Shown piece by piece: positions 15,940-23,353 of a DNA stretch of 44,481 nt. A program made the translations under genes and the position numbers. Positions within the stretch are counted from its first letter, which is position 1, and each line of letters opens with the position of its first letter. The stretch covers positions 1 to 44,481 of the forward strand of contig NZ_SUMC01000066.1 in NCBI RefSeq assembly GCF_005047355.1, in the 5' to 3' direction. Origin of the DNA: Actinacidiphila oryziradicis. Lineage in GTDB: Bacteria > Actinomycetota > Actinomycetes > Streptomycetales > Streptomycetaceae. A model generated the notes under the pieces. It was not told where the DNA came from. It saw only the letters and a list, made by a program, of their open reading frames with translations, and ran no database searches.

Positions 15940-17112
15940 GTGGGCGACGCGCGATCGACGGCAGCGGACGGGTCCGGCCAGGAGCGGCAGAGGTTTGTGG
16001 TCGGTCTCCTGGCGGCGCCCGGCCTGGCGCAGGAACTCTCCGGGAAAATCGCGGGCACACTCCGGACCCGCCTGCGTCGGCGCTTTCCGGACATCGAGTG
16101 GCACGTGGTGACGCGCACCGAGATGCTCGCCGGAGCCGGGGCGGGCATGGGCGTCGACCTGGTCCGGCTGACCCGCGAGCGGATGCTCGACGAGGGCTGG
16201 CAGGTCGCGCTGTGCCTGACCGATCTCCCGCTGCACGTGGGGCGGCGACCGGTGACCGCCCATGTGAGCGTCACGCTCGGCGTAGGCGTCATCTCGGTAC
16301 CGGCGCTGGGGGCCGTCGACCTCCGTGACCGGGCGGCGGAGGTGGCGCTGCGCATGATGGACCGACTGTTCACCAGGAGATCTGAAGACGGCCGCCAGTC
16401 CGCCCGCCCGACCCGTATGCGGGCTCGTGTGCGGGCTCGTCTGCGGGCTCGTATGCAGGAGTTGGAGGAACTCTCCTCGCCCTTGGGCCGCCCGTACACC
16501 CCGGACAAGGAGACGGTGCGGTTCGTCACCGCGGCGGGTCAGGGGAACCTGCGTCTGCTGGTGGGCATGGTCCGCGCGAACCGTCCCTGGCGACTGGTCT
16601 CCGGACTGTCGCACGCGCTGGTCGGTGCGCTCGGCGCGGGCGCCTTCGCGCTCGCCTCCCCGGGTTTGTGGCAGATCGCCGACGGCATGGGCCTGGGCCG
16701 GGTGCTCACGCTGGCGTTCGGTTCCATGGCCGCCATCAGCGGGACGCTCATCGTCGCCCACGGGTTGTGGGAACGCAGCCCGTCGCCCGAAGCGCGCGAC
16801 CGGGTGGTGCTGATGAATCTGGCGACCTCCTTCACCGTCATTCTGGGAGTGCTGACGCTCTACGCGGCGCTGCTGATCATCGTCGGCGTGTGCGGGACGG
16901 CCCTGATCCCCTCCAGTGTCCTGCGGAACCAACTCCACCACCCGGTCGACCTGGGCGACTACCTCCGGGTCGCCTGGACCGTCAGTTCGCTGGCCACCAT
17001 CGGCGGTGCACTGGGCGCTGCTCTGGAGAGCGACTCCGCCGTGCGCGAGGCTGCCTACGGCTACCGGCCGTCCGAGCGCTCGGACGCCAACCGCCGAGGT
17101 ACGGACGCCTGA
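15940..17112 (+). CDS. Conserved actinobacterial membrane protein of unknown function
   Basis: A 390-residue protein, taken from the GTG at 15940 with TAGGAG upstream; an ATG at 15916 is an alternative. Residues 20-145 are soluble and mixed alpha/beta (FVVGLLAAPGLAQELSGKIAGTL, WHVVTRTEMLAGAG, WQVALCLTDLPLHVG, VSVTLGVGVISVPALGAVD). A basic low-complexity stretch built from a 12-bp tandem repeat follows. Four hydrophobic segments then run from about residue 225 to 375, including LVGALGAGAFALASPG, TLAFGSMAAISGTLIVAH, TSFTVILGVLTLYAALLIIVGV and VSSLATIGGALGAALES. I recall homologues in actinomycetes annotated only as hypothetical. The role is unknown. Confidence 0.75.
   Translation: MGDARSTAADGSGQERQRFVVGLLAAPGLAQELSGKIAGTLRTRLRRRFPDIEWHVVTRTEMLAGAGAGMGVDLVRLTRERMLDEGWQVALCLTDLPLHVGRRPVTAHVSVTLGVGVISVPALGAVDLRDRAAEVALRMMDRLFTRRSEDGRQSARPTRMRARVRARLRARMQELEELSSPLGRPYTPDKETVRFVTAAGQGNLRLLVGMVRANRPWRLVSGLSHALVGALGAGAFALASPGLWQIADGMGLGRVLTLAFGSMAAISGTLIVAHGLWERSPSPEARDRVVLMNLATSFTVILGVLTLYAALLIIVGVCGTALIPSSVLRNQLHHPVDLGDYLRVAWTVSSLATIGGALGAALESDSAVREAAYGYRPSERSDANRRGTDA
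16414..16449 (+). repeat. In-frame 12-bp tandem repeat, three units
   Basis: Three units of CGTnTGCGGGCT (fourth base A, G, C) plus a partial fourth encode RMRA-RVRA-RLRA-RM within the membrane protein. As 12 is a multiple of three, copy-number change would leave the frame intact. Confidence 0.9.
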
Positions 17113-17158
17113 GCGGCCCGGCTGCCGTGGCGCCGGTCAACGAGACTGAGCCGCGCGC

Positions 17159-17332
17159 CTACACCGAAAGCGGGACGGGGTGCACCTCGTCAGCGGGGTG
17201 TCCGGCCCGTTCGTGGACGCGCCTGACGGCGTCGGCGGACGGCGCTTCGGCGAAGGCCAAAGGTCAGTCCTTGCCCGCCACGTAATGGATGTTGAGGATG
17301 TCGCCCTCCACCCTCTGGGCCCGCACGTCCAT
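17159..17332 (-). pseudogene. Possible DUF4242-like remnant with in-frame stop
   Basis: From an ATG at 17332 the frame reads MDVRAQRVEGDILNIHYVAGKD, meets TGA at 17264-17266, and continues in the same frame as PLAFAEAPSADAVRRVHERA then GHPADEVHPVPLSV to a TAG at 17159. The second half strongly recalls the C terminus of DUF4242 proteins (small nickel-binding ferredoxin-like proteins such as SCO4226). The N-terminal part of that family is not visible. I take it as a decayed fragment with low certainty. Confidence 0.4.
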
Positions 17333-17446
17333 GCCTGCGGTCCCCGCAACATGTCCGCATCTCCACCCCCGGTCCGTTCCGACGCGGGCCGCCGCGCTTC
17401 CCAGCGGCCCGGCAGGCCGACTTTCACACAACTGGAGGCCCAAACG

Positions 17447-17489
17447 ACGAGATCCCGATCCGACGGTGACCGTCTGATCGGGATCTCGT
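17447..17489 (-). terminator. Strong hairpin downstream of tRNA-Ala
   Basis: Perfect 14-bp arms (ACGAGATCCCGATC and GATCGGGATCTCGT). After one mismatch the stem continues with GACGG and CCGTC around a 3-base loop. It starts about 37 bases beyond the tRNA 3' end on the same strand, as a transcription terminator would. Confidence 0.75.
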
Positions 17490-17526
17490 GAACAGTTCGC
17501 AGGCGAACCCGCGAACGGTCGTTGTG

Positions 17527-17600
17527 TGGACCTGAGGGGATTCGAACCCCTGACCCCCTCGATGCGAACGAGGTGCGCTACCGGACTGCGCCACAGGCCC
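17527..17600 (-). tRNA. tRNA-Ala (anticodon CGC)
   Basis: On the minus strand the sequence folds as a cloverleaf. The acceptor stem GGGCCTG pairs with CAGGTCC, with one G-T pair, followed by discriminator A. The T arm is GGGGTTCGAATCCCC. The anticodon stem CCTCG/CGAGG encloses the loop TTCGCAT, giving anticodon CGC, which reads the Ala codon GCG. The 3' CCA is not encoded. Length is 74 bases. Confidence 0.95.
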
Positions 17601-17678
17601 TTGCAACGAGGAAAACTCTAGCATCCCGGCGAGGGTGGTCCGCTCACGTGCTGATCACGCGCCGCTCACGCACGCAGG

Positions 17679-18515
17679 TCACTCGTTGGCGGCGCGGGGG
17701 CGGTCGGGGTCGCCGTACTGGTCGAAGAGGGGGGTGCGGTCGCGGCGGCGGGCGCGGCGGGGGGCTACGGGGGCGGTGGCGTAGGTGGGGTGGGGAAGGG
17801 GGGCTTCCCAGGTGTCTTCGGAGGGCTGCTGGCGCTGCTGGTCGACCCATTCGGCGTGGTCGGTCTGCTCGACGAGGGCGCGGCGGTCGGCGGTGCGGGG
17901 GGCCGGAGCGGGTTCGGGGGCCGGGGGCTGGGCGGGGGGGGCCGGGGGGATGCGCTCGCGGAGGCGTTTGGCGGCTTCGGCGGCGCGGCGCTGGTCGAGC
18001 TTGACCTCGTAGCGGCGGCGTTCCTGGGTGCGGAGGTGGCCGATGTAGAGGCTGAGCAGGACGGCGGGGACGACGGGGGCCCAGAGCAGGGAGAGGCCGC
18101 CGACGGCGGCGACGATGGCGCCGGCTGTGAAGGCGAGGAAGAGCAGGGTGGTGGTGCGGCGGCGGCGGGCGAGGACCTTGGCGCGGGGGTTCGGGGCCGG
18201 TGCCGGGGACGCCGCCTGGGCCGACGCGGAGCGGGGCGGCTTGACCTCGGTGGCGGGCACGGCGAGGGCCCGGACGTCCACCGCTTCGGCGGGCGGTTCC
18301 GGGCGGTCGGCCTCGGGCGCCGGCTCGGTCTCGTCGAGCTCCTTGGCGTACTTGCGTTCAAGCGCCGCGCGTCCGGACAGGAGCCGGATGGCGGTGCTGA
18401 AGCGTTCCGTCGGACGGGCTTCGTTGAGCTCGTCCTGCCTGCGGAGCCACATCGGCACCAAGTAGGCAGCCCAGGCCCCGACGATGACTGCGTAGATGAG
18501 GCCGCTGCTGCTCAC
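17679..18515 (-). CDS. sepX: SepX/GlpR divisome membrane protein
   Basis: A 278-residue membrane protein starting at a GTG. It begins SSSGLIYAVIVGAWAAYLVPMWLRRQDELNEA, an N-terminal helix and motif typical of GlpR/SepX. A disordered acidic and Pro/Ala stretch follows, then two hydrophobic segments at about 120-165 (TLLFLAFTAGAIVAAVGGLSLLWAPVVPAVLLSLYIGHL), then a cytosolic tail with ERRRYEVKLDQRRAAEAAKRLRERI and a proline-rich end. In Streptomyces SepX is part of the division machinery. In Corynebacterium the homologue GlpR is the membrane receptor of the gephyrin-like protein Glp and links it to FtsZ-based division. The glp gene lies four genes upstream on the same strand, which supports the assignment. 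Confidence 0.88.
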   Translation of the reverse strand: MSSSGLIYAVIVGAWAAYLVPMWLRRQDELNEARPTERFSTAIRLLSGRAALERKYAKELDETEPAPEADRPEPPAEAVDVRALAVPATEVKPPRSASAQAASPAPAPNPRAKVLARRRRTTTLLFLAFTAGAIVAAVGGLSLLWAPVVPAVLLSLYIGHLRTQERRRYEVKLDQRRAAEAAKRLRERIPPAPPAQPPAPEPAPAPRTADRRALVEQTDHAEWVDQQRQQPSEDTWEAPLPHPTYATAPVAPRRARRRDRTPLFDQYGDPDRPRAANE

Positions 18516-18594
18516 GCATCACACGGTAAGGGCCATAGCGGCGGGGCATACGTAATTCCGCCCGGTGTGTCGCACGATCTGGCTGATACTCAGA

Positions 18595-18640
18595 GATTTT
18601 TTTGTTATTGGGTTCATTTTCGAATATTTGTTTTATTTCT
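18595..18640 (-). promoter_or_regulatory. Very AT-rich patch before sepX
   Basis: About 46 bases are roughly three quarters A+T, with runs TTTTTTT, TTCATTTTCG and ATTTGTTTTATTT, in a genome with few such stretches. It lies 80-125 bases upstream of the sepX GTG and covers the 3' end of the acetyltransferase gene. It could be an upstream promoter element for sepX or a protein-bound AT site. Confidence 0.4.
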
Positions 18641-19253
18641 GCGGGGTGCCCGGTCTTGCCTGGTGCCAGCGGCTGAGCAGACCCTCCGGGATCTCCTCCG
18701 CCGTCAGGGCGAAAACGAGATGGTCGCGCCAGGCGCCGTCGATGTGGAGATAGCGTGGGCGCAGTCCTTCTTCCCGGAAGCCGAGCTTTTCGACGACGCG
18801 GCGGCTCGGCGCGTTCTCCGGCCGGATGCACACCTCGATACGGTGCAGCCCCACATAGCGGAAACAGTGGTCCACGGCGAGCGCGACCGCCGTCGGCATC
18901 ACGCCGCGCCCGGCGACGGCCTCGTCGACCCAGTAGCCGATGTGCGCCGAGCACATGGAGCCCCAGGTGAGCCCGGCGACGGTGAGCTGCCCGGCGAGCT
19001 GCCCCTGGTACTCGATGACGAACGGCAGCATGCGGCCGGCGTTGGCCTCGCCGCGCAGGTGCCGGACCATCTGACGGAAGGTGGGCCGCTGGATGAGATG
19101 GCCCGGCGGGGCGGGGGGCACCGTGGCCTCCCAGGGGCGCAGCCATTCGCGGTTGCGCCGGTTGACCTCACGCCAGGCGCGCTGGTCGCGCATCCTTATG
19201 GGGCGGAGGACGATGTCGCCGTCCCTCAGCTCGGCCGGCCATGACCCGTTCAG
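18633..19253 (-). CDS. RimJ/RimL-type GNAT acetyltransferase
   Basis: The conserved fold needs the residues LNGSWPAELRDGDIVLRPIRMRDQRAW, which lie before the first ATG at 19193. In-frame ATG, GTG and TTG codons are absent there. The CTG at 19253 overlaps the moaB stop as CTGA and is the best start, giving about 206 residues. GNAT features: GQLTVAGLTWGSMCSAHIGYWV, the acetyl-CoA loop VAGRGVMPTAVALAVDHCF, and IEVCIRPENAPSRRVVEKLGF. The RimJ class acetylates protein N-termini, including ribosomal proteins. The position between moaB and glpR/sepX matches M. tuberculosis (rimJ between moeA1/glp and glpR, from memory). Confidence 0.85.
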   Translation of the reverse strand: MNGSWPAELRDGDIVLRPIRMRDQRAWREVNRRNREWLRPWEATVPPAPPGHLIQRPTFRQMVRHLRGEANAGRMLPFVIEYQGQLAGQLTVAGLTWGSMCSAHIGYWVDEAVAGRGVMPTAVALAVDHCFRYVGLHRIEVCIRPENAPSRRVVEKLGFREEGLRPRYLHIDGAWRDHLVFALTAEEIPEGLLSRWHQARPGTPQK

Positions 19254-19734
19254 CTTGGTCTCCCTGACATGGGGTGGTCGCCGCCCGCGATCTGGTCGAC
19301 GGCGTGGGCAAGGATCGGGGCGAGCACGGCGAGACCGTCCTTGACGCCGCCGGTCGAGCCCGGAAGGTTCACCACAAGGGTGCGCCCCGCGACGCCCGCG
19401 GTGCCACGTGAGAGGGCCGCGGTCGGGACCTTTTCCCGCCCGGCGGCCCGGATCGCCTCGGGGATGCCGGGGATCTCGTAGTCCAGGACCCGGCGGGTCA
19501 TCTCGGGGGTGCGGTCGGTGGGCGAGATTCCGGTGCCGCCGGTGGTGATGACGAGGGCGTACGACGCGGCCACCGCGTCACGGAGGGCCTGCTCGACCGG
19601 GTCGCCGTCGGGGACGACCAGCGGACCGTCGGCGGTGAAACCGAGCGCTGTCAAGGCTTCCACGATCACCGGGCCGCCCCTGTCCTCGTACACCCCTGCG
19701 GACGCCCTGTTGGACGCGGTGATGGCGAGGGCCT

Positions 19735-19738
<4 letters not shown>
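19250..19738 (-). CDS. moaB: MoaB/Mog-type molybdopterin protein
   Basis: A 162-residue protein of the MoaB/Mog fold. ALAITASNRASAGVYEDRGG starts the fold. LVITTGGTGISPTDRTPE is the molybdopterin-binding loop with its conserved Asp, and GIPEAIRAAGREKVPTAALSRGTAGV and LVVNLPGSTGGVKDGL complete it. The family adenylates molybdopterin before molybdenum insertion (Mog, Cnx1G-like) or has lost that role (E. coli MoaB). Its ATG overlaps the moaC stop by four bases (ATGA), so translation is coupled. Confidence 0.92.
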
Positions 19739-20214
<476 letters not shown>

Positions 20215-20285
20215 CGGTGTGGCGCTCCCACTGCTGCTCCCGCTGCTGCGCTGCCTTGCTCTACGTGGGGAGCCACGGTACCCGT

Positions 20286-21545
20286 TCAGTCGAGCAGTAT
20301 GACGTCCACCTCCGCGCCCGGGGCGACCTCTGTCGTGTCCTCGGGGACGACGATGAGGGCATTGGCGTGGGCGAGGGCCTTGACGAGGTGGGAACCGGCG
20401 CCGCCCACGGGGCTGACGGTACCTCGCGCTTGGTCGTACCGGCCGCGCAGGAACTGCCTCTTGGCCTTCGGCGAGGAGGCGACGCCCTCCGCGCAGACCG
20501 CGCGCAGGGAGGACCGGTGGACGGACTCGACCCCCATGAGGGTGCGGATGGCGGGGCGGACGAAGAGCTCGAAGGAGACATACGCGCTGACCGGGTTGCC
20601 GGGGAGGGTCAGCAGCGGGGTGCCGTTGAGGAAGCCGAAGCCCTGGGGCTTGCCGGGCTGCATGGCGAGCTTGCGGAAGTCGATCTCGGAGAGCGCTTCC
20701 TTCACGACGTCGTACGCTCCGACGCTGACGCCGCCGGTGGTGACGAGCATATCGGCGCGGATCAGCTGGTCCTCTATGGTGGTGCGGAATGTCTCGGCGT
20801 CGTCGGCGACGGCCCCGACGCGGTAGGCGAGGGCTCCGGCGTCGCGGGCGGCGGCGGTGAGCATGAAGCTGTTGGAGTCGTGGATACGGCCGGGTGCCAG
20901 CTCCTCGCCGGGCTGGACGAGTTCGCTGCCGGTGGACATGACGACGACACGGGGCCGGGGCCGCACCCGGACCGAGGCCCGGCCGATGGCGGCGAGCAGC
21001 GCGATCTGCGGCGGCCCCAGGACGGTGCCGGAGGCGAGCGCCAGCTCCCCCGCGGCGACATCGCTGCCCCGGGCGCGGATGTGAGCGCCGGGTTCGGCGG
21101 GGCGGCGGACCCGGACCTCGCCGCTGGTGTGCCGGGTCATGGCGGTGGCGGGGGCGCTGTCGCCGGTGCCGCCGTCGGTCCATTCGACGGGGACGACGGC
21201 GTCGGCGCCGGGGGGCATCGGGGCGCCGGTCATGATGGCGGCGGCTTCGCCGGGGCCGACGGCCGGCAGTTCCTCGGCGCCGGCGGCGACATCGCCGATG
21301 ACGGTGAGGACCGCCGGGTGCTCGGCCGTCGCGCCCTCCGTGTCGATCGCGCGGATCGCGTAGCCGTCCATCGAGCTGTTGTCGAAGGACGGCAGCGCCA
21401 GGGGCACGGTGACGTCCTCGACGAGGACACAGCCCTGGGCGTCGAGGAGTTGCAGTTCGATCGGGTCCAGCGGCCGGATCTGCCCCAGGATGTTGTCCAT
21501 GTGCTCGGAGACGGACCAGACACGGTCCGTCGTGCTACTGCTCAA
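20286..21545 (-). CDS. glp: Gephyrin-like molybdotransferase Glp (MoeA family)
   Basis: A 419-residue MoeA-fold protein. It has DNSSMDGYAIRA, the MTGAPMPPGADAVVPVE segment, the MPT-binding TTGGVSVGAYDVVKEAL, and MQPGKPQGFGFLNGTPLLTLPGNPVSAYVSFEL. MoeA proteins insert molybdate into adenylated molybdopterin. The actinobacterial Glp branch also acts at the division site with FtsZ and the membrane receptor GlpR, whose gene sepX lies downstream. The start is a TTG overlapping the galU stop (TTGA), which gives the expected N terminus MSSSTTDRVWSVSEHMDNIL. Translation is probably coupled to galU. Confidence 0.93.
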   Translation of the reverse strand: MSSSTTDRVWSVSEHMDNILGQIRPLDPIELQLLDAQGCVLVEDVTVPLALPSFDNSSMDGYAIRAIDTEGATAEHPAVLTVIGDVAAGAEELPAVGPGEAAAIMTGAPMPPGADAVVPVEWTDGGTGDSAPATAMTRHTSGEVRVRRPAEPGAHIRARGSDVAAGELALASGTVLGPPQIALLAAIGRASVRVRPRPRVVVMSTGSELVQPGEELAPGRIHDSNSFMLTAAARDAGALAYRVGAVADDAETFRTTIEDQLIRADMLVTTGGVSVGAYDVVKEALSEIDFRKLAMQPGKPQGFGFLNGTPLLTLPGNPVSAYVSFELFVRPAIRTLMGVESVHRSSLRAVCAEGVASSPKAKRQFLRGRYDQARGTVSPVGGAGSHLVKALAHANALIVVPEDTTEVAPGAEVDVILLD

Positions 21546-22450
21546 TCCTGGAGCTCCTCTTTGACATACGTACGCAGCCAGGTCCGGAAGTCCGGGCCCA
21601 GGTCTTCACGTTCGCATGCCAGTCGGACAATCGCACGCAGGTAGTCGCCCCGGTCTCCGGTGTCATAGCGGCGGCCCGTGAAGACGACGCCGTGCACCGG
21701 GCCGCCTGCCCCCTCGTCCCGTGCCAGCTCGCGCAGCCCGTCGGTCAGCTGGATCTCGCCGCCGCGCCCGGGCTGGGTCTTCTTCAGGACCTCGAAGATC
21801 GCCGGGTCGAGGACATAGCGGCCGATCACCGCGTACGAGGACGGCGCCTCGGCCGCCGCCGGCTTCTCGACGAGGTCGGTGACCCGGACGGTGTCCTCGG
21901 CATCGGTGGGGAGTATCGCGGCGGAACCGTAGAGGTGGATCTGGGCCGGGTCCACCTCCATCAGGGCGACCACACTGCCGCCGAACCGCTCCTGGACCTC
22001 GATCATGCGGGAGAGCAGCGGGTCGCGCGGGTCGATGAGGTCGTCGCCGAGAAGCACCGCGAAGGGCTGGTCGCCGATGTGCGGCTCGGCACAGAGCACG
22101 GCGTGGCCCAGGCCGCGCGGGTCGCCCTGGCGCACATAATGCATGGTGGCGAGGTCGTTCGACTCCTTGACCTTCGCCAGCCGTGACTCGTCGCCCTTGT
22201 GGGTGAGGGCCTCTTCGAGCTCGTAGTTGCGGTCGAAGTGGTCCTCCAGCGCGCGCTTGTTGCGGCCGGTGATCATCAGGACGTCGGAGAGACCGGCGGC
22301 GACCGCCTCTTCGACGACGTACTGGATAGCGGGCTTGTCGACGACCGGGAGCATTTCCTTGGGCGTCGCCTTCGTGGCGGGCAGAAACCGGGTGCCGAGG
22401 CCGGCAGCGGGGATGACAGCCTTGCTGATCCGGGTACGCGCGAGAGTCAT
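21542..22450 (-). CDS. galU: UTP-glucose-1-phosphate uridylyltransferase
   Basis: A 302-residue GalU-type nucleotidyltransferase. The nucleotide loop AVIPAAGLGTRFLPATKATP, followed by KEMLPVVDKPAIQYVVEEA, starts the fold. FAVLLGDDLID carries the metal-binding Asp, and LVEKPAAAEAPSSYAVIGRYVL and GRGGEIQLTDGLR follow. It makes UDP-glucose for trehalose, glycogen-like and wall polymer synthesis. The ATG at 22450 gives the family-typical MTLARTRISKAVIPAAG; an ATG 12 bases upstream also exists. It is the first gene of the leftward run galU-glp-moaC-moaB-rimJ-sepX and diverges from the cyclo-ligase gene. Confidence 0.95.
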   Translation of the reverse strand: MTLARTRISKAVIPAAGLGTRFLPATKATPKEMLPVVDKPAIQYVVEEAVAAGLSDVLMITGRNKRALEDHFDRNYELEEALTHKGDESRLAKVKESNDLATMHYVRQGDPRGLGHAVLCAEPHIGDQPFAVLLGDDLIDPRDPLLSRMIEVQERFGGSVVALMEVDPAQIHLYGSAAILPTDAEDTVRVTDLVEKPAAAEAPSSYAVIGRYVLDPAIFEVLKKTQPGRGGEIQLTDGLRELARDEGAGGPVHGVVFTGRRYDTGDRGDYLRAIVRLACEREDLGPDFRTWLRTYVKEELQD

Positions 22451-22522
22451 GCAGTGCACCATAACGGCTGCGTATGAGGCGAAGATGAAGTTCTTGCCGA
22501 TTAGTGGAGGTAGGCGGCGATT

Positions 22523-23146
22523 GTGCGCCAAATGAGTGACGACAGCCACGAAAACCCTCGTGCCGAAACTAGCAAGGCCGCATTGCGCGCAGATCTCCTG
22601 CAGATGAGACGCGGGTTTACTTCTGATGACCGTGAGGCGGCTGCCCGGCGGCTCACGGAGAACGCGGTCGGGCTGCCGGAACTCGCGGCGGCGCGGACGG
22701 TCGCCGCATATGTGTCCGTCGGTGGCGAACCCGGCACCCGCGGCCTGCTCGACGCTCTCCGGGAGCGAGGAGTACGGGTGCTGTTGCCGGTACTTCTGGC
22801 CGATAACGATCTGGACTGGGCGCTCTACTGCGGCCCGGGAGGTTTGCGGCGAGCCGCGCGCGGGCTCCACGAGCCGGTGGGCGATCGGCTCGGCGCCGAT
22901 GCCGTGCTTCGCGCTGACGCGGTCCTGCTGCCGGGACTGGCCGTGGACACCTCCGGGCTCCGCCTGGGGCGCGGAGGGGGATCGTACGACCGCGTACTGG
23001 CCCGTCTGGAGGCGGCGGGGGCGCGACCGGCGCTGATAGTGCTGCTTTACGCCCACGAGGTGCTGGCCGCGGTGCCGGCGGAGGGGCACGACCGGGCCGT
23101 CGATGTCGTCGTCACCCCGGAGGGGGTGCGGCGCTTCGCGCGGTGA
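22523..23146 (+). CDS. 5-formyltetrahydrofolate cyclo-ligase
   Basis: A 207-residue enzyme. The GTG at 22523 has a GGAGG site at 22506-22510; the ATG at 22532 is a later alternative. Family motifs: SKAALRADLLQMRRGFT with the substrate Arg/Lys helix, AAYVSVGGEPGTRGLLDAL, VLLPVLLADNDLDW, and the C-terminal GLRLGRGGGSYDRVLARL for ATP and phosphate binding. It converts 5-formyl-THF to 5,10-methenyl-THF using ATP. Its place beside galU, divergently read, matches the M. tuberculosis order. Confidence 0.93.
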   Translation: MRQMSDDSHENPRAETSKAALRADLLQMRRGFTSDDREAAARRLTENAVGLPELAAARTVAAYVSVGGEPGTRGLLDALRERGVRVLLPVLLADNDLDWALYCGPGGLRRAARGLHEPVGDRLGADAVLRADAVLLPGLAVDTSGLRLGRGGGSYDRVLARLEAAGARPALIVLLYAHEVLAAVPAEGHDRAVDVVVTPEGVRRFAR

Positions 23147-23353
23147 CCCGCGCTGATCCGGGCCGCTGGCGGGTGGGCGCCCCACTGCGCCTGCGGCGGC
23201 CTTTCCGCGCCCGCCCTCCACTTCCGGCGGACCGCGGCGGGCACCGCCCTTCTGAGGGCAGCTGTCCGCCGCCGGCGGCCATCGGTGCGCTGCGGGCAGC
23301 CGGGCCGCAACCGGCCGGCTGCGGGGGGTAACGGGGGGCGCCGCCGCAGGCGG

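Larger units (their letters stand above)
17113..17526. other. Region between the membrane protein and tRNA-Ala
   Basis: Besides the DUF4242-like remnant and the tRNA terminator hairpin, about 110 bases at 17335-17445 hold nothing I recognise. The mix of remnants next to a tRNA resembles an old integration zone, but no tRNA-derived direct repeat was seen. Confidence 0.35.

Noticed and set aside
15600..17600. Integrated element using tRNA-Ala(CGC) as attachment site
   Set aside because: No integrase gene and no direct repeat of the tRNA 3' end was seen; only remnants lie nearby.
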